NCBI GenBank assembly: GCA_946616535.1 | Contig: CAMOJA010000045.1 | Span: forward strand, 1-5,238 | Length of the DNA: 5,238 bases | Source of the DNA: an uncultured Bacteroidales bacterium | GTDB lineage: Bacteria > Bacteroidota > Bacteroidia > Bacteroidales > Paludibacteraceae | Direction of reading: 5' to 3' | Shown here: positions 1 through 5,238 of the stretch, in pieces | Position numbering within the stretch: position 1 is the first letter of the stretch | Layout of the letters: the number at the start of each line of letters is the position of its first letter | Position numbers and translations under genes: made by a program | The notes under the pieces: model-generated | What the model was told of the DNA's origin: nothing | The model's database searches: none | What the model saw: only the letters and a program-made list of their open reading frames with translations

Positions 1-81
1 ATCTTGGTCGAGGGAGATACGCCCATTTGCCGCAGTTCCTCTTGGTCGGAGAGTAACCATCGGCGATTTATATTTTTCCAT
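1..81 (-). CDS. 5' end of a gene cut by the window edge; possible tyrosine recombinase N-terminus
   Basis: A minus-strand frame is open from ATG at 79-81 to the window edge (27 codons). A second in-frame ATG at 88-90 would add MYP, and in-frame TGA/TAA codons just upstream limit the start to these two. The peptide begins MEKYKSPMVTLRPRG and continues TAANGRISLDQD. The pattern VTLR...NGRISL resembles the opening strand pair of the arm DNA-binding domain of Bacteroidota tyrosine recombinases, which often read VTLR..(K/R)..NG(R/K).SLYLD. The expected YLD is here DQD, so the match is weak. It lies just beyond the intrinsic terminator of the preceding unit, and no clear promoter was found in the short gap. 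It could be any other gene, or a chance open frame of 27 codons. The assignment is inference from a short stretch. Confidence 0.35.
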   Translation of the reverse strand, partial: MEKYKSPMVTLRPRGTAANGRISLDQD

Positions 82-107
82 AGGATACATCTGTTATCAT
101 TATACAC

Positions 108-138
108 AAAAAAAAGGGAGATACTGAATTATCTCCCT
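108..138 (-). terminator. Rho-independent terminator for the minus-strand unit
   Basis: AGGGAGATA (115-123) and TATCTCCCT (130-138) form a perfect 9-bp stem with a 6-nt loop. On the minus strand the stem is followed directly by a run of T (complement of the A-run at 108-114). There is no T-run on the plus-strand side, so it works only for leftward transcription. It sits about 50 nt after the stop of the TyrRS-fragment ORF and probably ends transcription of that ORF together with the surface protein gene. Confidence 0.9.
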
Positions 139-143
139 GATTG

Positions 144-173
144 AATGCACCCTATGGCGGTGCCCTAATGCAC
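144..173. repeat. Short direct repeat and small hairpin between the TyrRS fragment and the terminator
   Basis: AATGCAC occurs at 144-150 and 167-173. Between and overlapping these copies, GCACC (147-151) can pair with GGTGC (159-163) across a 7-nt loop. The structure lies in the transcribed tail between the stop of the TyrRS-fragment ORF and the terminator. It has no T-run and is not a terminator by itself. Its function is unknown and it may be chance. Confidence 0.3.
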
Positions 174-186
174 GTATATAGTTATG

Positions 187-435
187 TTATTTGAGCGTAG
201 TTTTATACTCGAGGCTCACATCGCCACCTTTGGAGGCAGTACCGACGCCGATGTCATCCATCGTCAAAACCGGCGCATCGTCTAAGAGGGCGATAGGCTT
301 GTGTCCGCAGGCTTGCAGATGGCGGAGCATCATAATGCCGCACAGGTGCCCGATATGCAGGCTATCCGCCGTCGGGTCGATTCCCACGTACGCGGTCGTC
401 ATCTCTTTCATCAACTGTTCTTCCGTGCCGAGCAT
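187..435 (-). pseudogene. tyrS: Truncated tyrosyl-tRNA synthetase fragment fused to unrelated C-terminal codons
   Basis: This is an intact 82-codon ORF from ATG (433-435) to TAA. Residues 3-50 match the N-terminal catalytic region of bacterial TyrRS: GTEEQL at 3-8, [17 protein letters not shown] at 15-31 with the class I HIGH motif at 27-30, MMLRHLQ at 35-41 and CGHKPIAL at 43-50. In the real enzyme this is followed by VGGATG.IGDPSG; here it switches to [11 protein letters not shown] and an unrelated tail ending KTTLK. The family is usually about 400-430 residues. The fragment lacks the usual ~15-20 leading residues, the rest of the Rossmann fold, the KMSKS loop and the S4 domain, so it cannot aminoacylate tRNA. 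It starts 23 nt after the stop of the surface protein gene, with no Shine-Dalgarno-like sequence, as is common in Bacteroidota, and could be co-transcribed with it. The TyrRS identity is secure. Whether the ORF is expressed, a recombination remnant or an assembly chimera is open. Confidence 0.8.
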
Positions 436-458
436 GGCGTTTGTCTTATTTTGTATTA

Positions 459-3400
459 TTATTGAACCTGTTGCCCCAGTACGTTGATGACTTTCTCATC
501 CTGCAGGATGATGTATAGTTTCCCGTTCACAATGATCTTCCGTGCCGCAGGTGCGTGATCATGGGATACCTTCTCAATATCTTGGGTAGTGAAGGTAGCC
601 TCGCAGGTCATGCCATTTTCTTTGAACTCAGTCCATCCTACATTATCGCGTGCAATAGTAGCGAAACAGTAAACCGTATCGCGTTCGTACGGCATCTGAT
701 AGCTGTCTCCGCTGAGGAACGCTTCTACCAGTTCGTACTCGCCGTCGTTCTTGGAGACATAGAGATCCACAGAACCGATGCCGGATGTAGCATCTAAGGC
801 TGTCCACTCAATAACCAGTTGGTTGTTCGCATTGCGGGAGACTGATATTGCCTGGCTCTGCGGGAGGTCAGCATCCAGGGTATTGATGTAGTTATTCGTT
901 TCGATCGGGGCGTTGGCATCAAAGATGATCGTAGCCTTGTTGGCTATCTGCGCTCCGTTACCCAACTCGCTCAGATGGTTGATGGCGAACGAAACGAATC
1001 CTTCGCCCGCATGATCCGCATTATTTGGAATGAGGTAGCCTTTATCGGGATCCTCCTCCGGATTGAGATTCATGTCGAGGGTGATAAAGCTCCATGTGGC
1101 GATACCGGTCTCTGCATCAAACTCACCGCTGACGCGAACGACCATCTGCTCTTCCTCAAGGACGATGTCCTGTACAAACTCCTTCATGTTATCTCCGTCC
1201 ACCCGGATGATGGTATCCGCCCATCCGAAGGAAGTGAAGCTGAACGAAGCGAGGTCGTACGTTGAGGCAGAGAGTGTGTCATAGACGAACACCTCGTGCG
1301 CCGGTGCGGTAGCCGTGGATTTATTCTCATACGTGATGGTATAACTCATCTCCGGCGCGGGTTTGATATAATGGTTATCTCCATAACCGTCCGGACCAAT
1401 CATCTCATTGGGGTCGTAACTGCCGACAGCCTTCACTTTCTTTCCTCCTCCGTCACCGCTCGGGCAATCAGCCACCGATCTGATATTCATCGCGGTGTTG
1501 AATGCGAAGGAAGCGAGTGTTGTTGCGCGCATACCCCATCCCAGCGGGTTGAAGTCCATAGCACAGCTAAAGGCGGTACCAAGGGTGTTGGTAAAAAGGT
1601 TGCCCCACCGGTCTCCGGGTTTGTCCGTGAAACCCTGGTATGCTGTTTTTCCGATACCCCATGCGCAGCCTAAGAAAGGCACCGCACTCATGGTAGCATC
1701 CAGCACTCCCCAGCCGAGATAACCAATCATACAATCTGCCGAACCACTGCCGAATCCGGCGCTTCCCCAGCCGCCATATCCGCCGCCACCATCGATGATG
1801 TCGTCGATCTCATCCTTAGGCATCTTCCGCAGCGCAGGAGCTCCGGCGGCTGTCTCATCATCCACGATGATCGCTTTGCCGTCTTCACCGATGATATACG
1901 GACCCCAAGGATCGGAGATGAGGTAGAATAGATCGACATCCTGTAGCGCCTTTACATAGACAGTCTGTTGCTTATGACTGTTAGCCGGGATGCGCGGGAT
2001 GAGGAAGGCATAGCACTTCAACAGGCCGTACTCACCGCCATCAATAATACGGTACTCTCCTACGGAATCAATGAGCGCTTGTACTACTTGGGGCGAAGCC
2101 TCCGCCATTTCCGGTGTGTACATCGGATTCTCGAAGCCCAAAGTTACATCCGCGTGCGCAGAAACAAAGAGGAAGAGCGGTACGTTATAGGCATCTACAT
2201 TACCGCGGTTGCCGTACTCGATGCTGAAGTTCTTGCTCTTATTGACGAGCATCTTGCTCCATCCTTCGATGTTTGCCCATACGTCCGGTGCCTGGTACGG
2301 CTCCACGGTGAAGCAATCGGGCAGGGTGTCGTTGCCGACAATCATGCTCCATGTGCCTAATTCCGCTTCCGCGAGGTTGAACGCGGCATAGTGCAGTTTC
2401 TCGGACGCGGTAGCGTAGTTGTCATTATAGCCTTCACGCTTCACCCACGCGCCGATGATATCCTCTTGTCCCTCGCGATGGAGGCGTACGTTGAGGTTTT
2501 CATTCCAGATATATCCGCCGTAAATCTTCAGTTTGACGATATTGTCCTGACCGGCGTGTGCCGGCTCTACCTTACTCAGGCCACCAATCAACACTTCACC
2601 CATGACCGGTGCACAGGCATTGGCGCCGCGAGCTACCATGATGGGGTGGCAGAGACCGGACTCGCTGTATTCATGCTGTGCATGACGGGCTGCAGAACCG
2701 CAATTGCCGGAACCCATGCTCAGACGCGGGTCGTCGAAGAACCAATAGATAGCTTCGCCTCCCTCGGTGAGATCGGTGAAATGAACTCTCTTGCTCTGCC
2801 ATTGTTTAACGACTTGCATCTCGGGTTTTGGCAGCAGGAGTCCCTCGTAGGGAACGAGGTTACAGTTGAGTTGTGCGAGCGCATCGTTGCCGTGACCGCT
2901 GAGGTCCTTGAGTGTTCCGTCAAAGCCGTAATGCACAAGGCAACCCTCGTCCGAAACGGGCAGATTGGAGGATAGCAGGAACACTTCCTCGTCCGTTAGG
3001 GCGCGGTTCCAGATCTGTAACTCATCCATCGCCCAGCCTTGGCTTTCATATAGCGAACTACTACCAGATACATTACCGATGACGATGGGGTTGGTGCCGG
3101 TCTCCAGTCTGCCGACGATGTTACCGGTAGAGATGAGCATACCGTCCAGGAAGAGTCGGGCGTTGTTCTGCGACACGCGTCCGTCCCAGGTCATGGCGAC
3201 GTAATGCCACAATCCCGGTTTACGGATCATATAACCCTCATTCTCATTGTACACCCATTTACCCAGACGGACACCTTTTCCGTCCGGAGCCTGGTCCGTG
3301 CTGACATAACCCGTAATATTGGGGTAATAGAGGTCCCATTTGCCGGTTTCCGGATTAAAGACATCCCGGTACTCCATACCAATACCCCATCCGGGTTCGT

Positions 3401-5120
3401 ACCAGTTGGTCGGTCCTCCAGCTTGGTGGTCTATGGATGTCTGCGGAGTGTTCGGGCGAACGCTGATGAGCGGATAATTGGCTTGCATAGAGTCCACGCG
3501 AAGCCAGAACCCGACGGTCAGAGCGGAGTCGAGTACGAGACTCCCTCGCTGCGGGATGACGATGCGGTTCTTGATCTCTGTGCCTTTGAGTTCCACTACG
3601 TCATATGCCATATTCGTGCCCGAGGGTGCAGGTTCCGCTGTCTCGTGGCGATAGTAGAGTTGGTTCAGCAGCCGCTCACCGGTTACGTCCGCATCTCCGG
3701 CGAACTCACGCATGAGCCAGTGGTTGGTGCCGGAAGCATCAATAGCAAGAAGCGGCGCCATCTGCGAGCCTCGGTTGCCGCTGATCTTACTGCGTACATA
3801 ACTGTCCAGACGGGTGGCATAGGAGAGGGTGTTGAAACCGTCCTTGGTCTGCAAAGCAAGCCATTTGGCACCGATATACCATGCCGTACTGCCGGTAGGA
3901 TCGTTAGGGTCGATCACCAGGGAATAGGCTCTCGGCGAGTCGTAGTTATCGCCATACTGGGAACCGTAACACATGGTTTTGTTGGTCTTCCAGGTATCAC
4001 CGTTGTCGTTCGAATAGGCAATCCAGCGGTTGTAGCTGCTACCTACGAGAACATAGACGTTATTCCCTTTCGCCACGAGCGTGCCGTGTTGGTTACTGCT
4101 GTCGTCTAACTTATGAATAGCTCCCCAAGTCTCGCCGAAATCATCGGAGCGGACGTAGAGCGCACGGTACGGATCGCCTTCTTCCTCGCCCACTTGGCGA
4201 ACGCCGTGGAAAAGCACATGGATTGTCGAGGTACCGGTAATCGCCATCATCGGGTGGAAATTGTAATCATCTCCGTTCAAACCGGATTGTTTGGAGAGTA
4301 CGCCGTAATGGCGGTTGTCCATCTCAGGTGACAGTTCGCTTGATGCAATCGCATCGCCTGAGAAAGTACCGGTGGTAACGAACACACCCTCGTTGTTATA
4401 GCCTCTGTAACTCCATAGAACCGCCCACCGGTCTCCTTTGATCTGGAAATCACCTATTGTGCTTACATAATGCGGGAGATCCAGTACCATCTTAGAGAAC
4501 GAAGCACCGTTGTCGGTAGAGCGGTAGATCTTCAGCACATCATTGTTATTGCGGTATTCTTTGACAGCTACCGCCACGTGGTTTCCCTCCACGCGGATGA
4601 TCGCAGCATCCACGCTGTGATAACTGACTGATACAGTGTCCAGATACGCGGTTTGGAAAGTAGCTCCGCCATCCGTTGAATGGAGATACGTGAGCATGGC
4701 ATTGGAGGTGCCGGGGTTCTCGCTGCTGGGGTTGTCTGGCACGATGATATGTACGTCGTTGCCCTCCACCGCCATCATGTTCGAATAACCGTTCCATCCC
4801 TCCGCACGACGGAGGTACAGCGCACGTGCATTCTCCCAGGTGGTACCGCCATCGGTTGAACGGCGGTACCATACTCCGTAACCGGCCGGTTTGGCGTGCC
4901 AGGCGCTTTTCATCTCCGCCCAAACGGTATGGACAGTGTCGCCGCTCACGGCTATCTCCGCTTTCATCGGATCTCCGTAGATAGTGTCGTTCGTGTACCC
5001 GGCGGTAAGGTTGACCCATCCGCCATAATTACTAAACAGATCCTGCTGAAGATCGTCCTGCGCGCGTACGCCCGAGAAAACGAATCCCAGCACTACGCAA
5101 AAAGTAAGAATCCTTTTCAT
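459..5120 (-). CDS. Giant secreted multidomain surface protein (Asp-box propeller, LamG, PKD-like, DPNE domain, Fn3-like)
   Basis: This encodes a 1553-residue exported protein of unknown exact role, probably adhesive or glycan-interacting at the cell surface or outside the cell. Residues 1-20 are a signal peptide (MKRILTFC..., cleavage after VRA, mature start Gln21). Residues ~30-497 form a sialidase-type propeller with Asp-boxes S-x-D-x-G-x-[TS]-[WF] at 88-95, 148-155, 201-208, 325-332 and 370-377. LamG spans ~504-718 (ALTVGFW at 533, [11 protein letters not shown] at 637, ARLFLDG at 654, [12 protein letters not shown] at 698). An [15 protein letters not shown] stretch follows near 733. Then come PKD-like (~767-843), IPT/TIG-like (~845-941) and CARDB-like (~943-1070) regions, a Gly-rich plus hydrophobic segment (1106-1226), a domain opening with SYDPNE (1231-1414), an Fn3-like domain (1416-1511) and a short tail (1519-1553). 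The first codon of the longest open frame is TTG at 5121-5123. ATG at 5118-5120 follows directly and is preferred. I see no sialidase FRIP motif or Arg triad, so enzymatic activity is not supported. Domain names come from motif recognition, not searches. Confidence 0.93.
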   Translation of the reverse strand: MKRILTFCVVLGFVFSGVRAQDDLQQDLFSNYGGWVNLTAGYTNDTIYGDPMKAEIAVSGDTVHTVWAEMKSAWHAKPAGYGVWYRRSTDGGTTWENARALYLRRAEGWNGYSNMMAVEGNDVHIIVPDNPSSENPGTSNAMLTYLHSTDGGATFQTAYLDTVSVSYHSVDAAIIRVEGNHVAVAVKEYRNNNDVLKIYRSTDNGASFSKMVLDLPHYVSTIGDFQIKGDRWAVLWSYRGYNNEGVFVTTGTFSGDAIASSELSPEMDNRHYGVLSKQSGLNGDDYNFHPMMAITGTSTIHVLFHGVRQVGEEEGDPYRALYVRSDDFGETWGAIHKLDDSSNQHGTLVAKGNNVYVLVGSSYNRWIAYSNDNGDTWKTNKTMCYGSQYGDNYDSPRAYSLVIDPNDPTGSTAWYIGAKWLALQTKDGFNTLSYATRLDSYVRSKISGNRGSQMAPLLAIDASGTNHWLMREFAGDADVTGERLLNQLYYRHETAEPAPSGTNMAYDVVELKGTEIKNRIVIPQRGSLVLDSALTVGFWLRVDSMQANYPLISVRPNTPQTSIDHQAGGPTNWYEPGWGIGMEYRDVFNPETGKWDLYYPNITGYVSTDQAPDGKGVRLGKWVYNENEGYMIRKPGLWHYVAMTWDGRVSQNNARLFLDGMLISTGNIVGRLETGTNPIVIGNVSGSSSLYESQGWAMDELQIWNRALTDEEVFLLSSNLPVSDEGCLVHYGFDGTLKDLSGHGNDALAQLNCNLVPYEGLLLPKPEMQVVKQWQSKRVHFTDLTEGGEAIYWFFDDPRLSMGSGNCGSAARHAQHEYSESGLCHPIMVARGANACAPVMGEVLIGGLSKVEPAHAGQDNIVKLKIYGGYIWNENLNVRLHREGQEDIIGAWVKREGYNDNYATASEKLHYAAFNLAEAELGTWSMIVGNDTLPDCFTVEPYQAPDVWANIEGWSKMLVNKSKNFSIEYGNRGNVDAYNVPLFLFVSAHADVTLGFENPMYTPEMAEASPQVVQALIDSVGEYRIIDGGEYGLLKCYAFLIPRIPANSHKQQTVYVKALQDVDLFYLISDPWGPYIIGEDGKAIIVDDETAAGAPALRKMPKDEIDDIIDGGGGYGGWGSAGFGSGSADCMIGYLGWGVLDATMSAVPFLGCAWGIGKTAYQGFTDKPGDRWGNLFTNTLGTAFSCAMDFNPLGWGMRATTLASFAFNTAMNIRSVADCPSGDGGGKKVKAVGSYDPNEMIGPDGYGDNHYIKPAPEMSYTITYENKSTATAPAHEVFVYDTLSASTYDLASFSFTSFGWADTIIRVDGDNMKEFVQDIVLEEEQMVVRVSGEFDAETGIATWSFITLDMNLNPEEDPDKGYLIPNNADHAGEGFVSFAINHLSELGNGAQIANKATIIFDANAPIETNNYINTLDADLPQSQAISVSRNANNQLVIEWTALDATSGIGSVDLYVSKNDGEYELVEAFLSGDSYQMPYERDTVYCFATIARDNVGWTEFKENGMTCEATFTTQDIEKVSHDHAPAARKIIVNGKLYIILQDEKVINVLGQQVQ

Positions 5121-5132
5121 CAATGAGTGAAA

Positions 5133-5158
5133 ATTTATGGTTGATACTATTTATGGTT
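5133..5158 (-). repeat. 10-bp direct repeat in the 5' leader of the surface protein gene
   Basis: ATTTATGGTT occurs at 5133-5142 and again at 5149-5158 (AACCATAAAT on the coding strand), with a 16-bp period and 6 bp between the copies. Both copies lie between the putative -7 box and the start codon, so they would be in the transcribed leader. They could bind a regulator or be chance in AT-rich DNA. Confidence 0.5.
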
Positions 5159-5170
5159 CAAAATCCGCTG

Positions 5171-5178
5171 CAAAAGTA
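5171..5178 (-). promoter_or_regulatory. Bacteroidota-type -7 promoter element for the surface protein gene
   Basis: On the minus strand the sequence reads TACTTTTG, a full match to the Bacteroidota sigma-ABfr -7 consensus TAnnTTTG. It lies 50 nt upstream of the ATG at 5120, giving a plausible leader of roughly 40 nt. A matching -33 TTG at the usual spacing is not evident; the nearest upstream TTG lies 30 nt from the box. The call therefore rests on the -7 box and its position. Confidence 0.6.
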
Positions 5179-5238
5179 CTGCTTTTTTCACCGGTTATAT
5201 TACATATTCAAGCTATAAGATTAATATCCGGTTACGAT

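Noticed and set aside
99..104. TATAAT on the minus strand just upstream of the left partial gene
   Set aside because: It would place the transcription start at or past the start codon, and Bacteroidota primary promoters use TAnnTTTG rather than TATAAT. It is likely chance in AT-rich DNA.
191..487. 98-codon plus-strand open frame at the left end
   Set aside because: It overlaps the TyrRS fragment on the opposite strand, whose identity is clear from the HIGH region. The plus-strand peptide has no recognisable feature.
2877..2930. A second LamG domain, suggested by [15 protein letters not shown] after the first LamG
   Set aside because: The motif often opens a LamG domain, but fewer than 40 residues follow before the PKD-like region begins. 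Similar 'DxSGxGNxA' linkers after a LamG domain are common, so no second domain is claimed.
2391..2975. 194-codon plus-strand open frame
   Set aside because: It is antisense to the LamG/PKD/IPT region. The translation has no family resemblance and there is no promoter or RNA signal for it.
3204..4109. 301-codon plus-strand open frame antisense to the large gene
   Set aside because: It lies wholly inside the well-supported propeller and LamG coding region, has no recognisable domain, and looks like a shadow of GC-biased codon use on the other strand.
4546..5019. 157-codon minus-strand frame, rich in Arg and Gly
   Set aside because: It is an alternative frame of the propeller coding region. 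The real frame there has a signal peptide and Asp-boxes.
5191..5234. CCGGTTA at 5191-5197 and 5228-5234 as an operator pair
   Set aside because: Only 7 bp each with 30 bp between; it could easily be chance and the region is cut by the window edge.

Overview
The window looks like Bacteroidales (Bacteroidota) DNA of moderate GC. Three things point there. The dominant gene encodes a very large exported surface protein of Bacteroidota style: propeller, LamG, PKD, 'DPNE' domain, Fn3-like domain and a short 'NGKLYII...NVLGQ' tail. Its upstream region carries a match to the Bacteroidota -7 promoter element TAnnTTTG. The predicted signal peptide cleavage leaves Gln as the first mature residue. All recognisable genes are on the minus strand, so the window reads from right to left.

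Layout in transcription order: (1) 5121-5238, a leader and promoter region with a TAnnTTTG box and a 10-bp direct repeat. (2) 459-5120, one gene of 1553 codons filling about 89% of the window. It encodes a secreted multidomain protein with an N-terminal Asp-box (BNR) beta-propeller, LamG, PKD-like, IPT/TIG-like and CARDB-like regions, a glycine-rich plus hydrophobic segment, a domain opening with DPNE, an Fn3-like domain and a short C-terminal tail. (3) After a 23-nt gap, 187-435, an 82-codon ORF. Its first ~50 codons are an unmistakable fragment of tyrosyl-tRNA synthetase including the HIGH motif, and its last ~31 codons are unrelated to that enzyme. (4) 108-138, a clear intrinsic terminator for minus-strand transcription. 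(5) 1-81 (or 1-90), the first 27-30 codons of another minus-strand gene cut by the window edge. It weakly resembles the N-terminal arm domain of Bacteroidota tyrosine recombinases.

The large protein is probably an extracellular adhesive or glycan-interacting factor, but no catalytic site could be assigned. The most curious part is the left end. A piece of a housekeeping tRNA synthetase gene is spliced to unrelated codons, lies directly behind the surface protein gene, shares its terminator, and abuts a possible integrase start. This could be a recombination scar, a mobile element boundary or an assembly chimera, and the sequence alone does not decide. I found no convincing new biological system. 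No RNA gene, CRISPR array or complete mobile element is visible.
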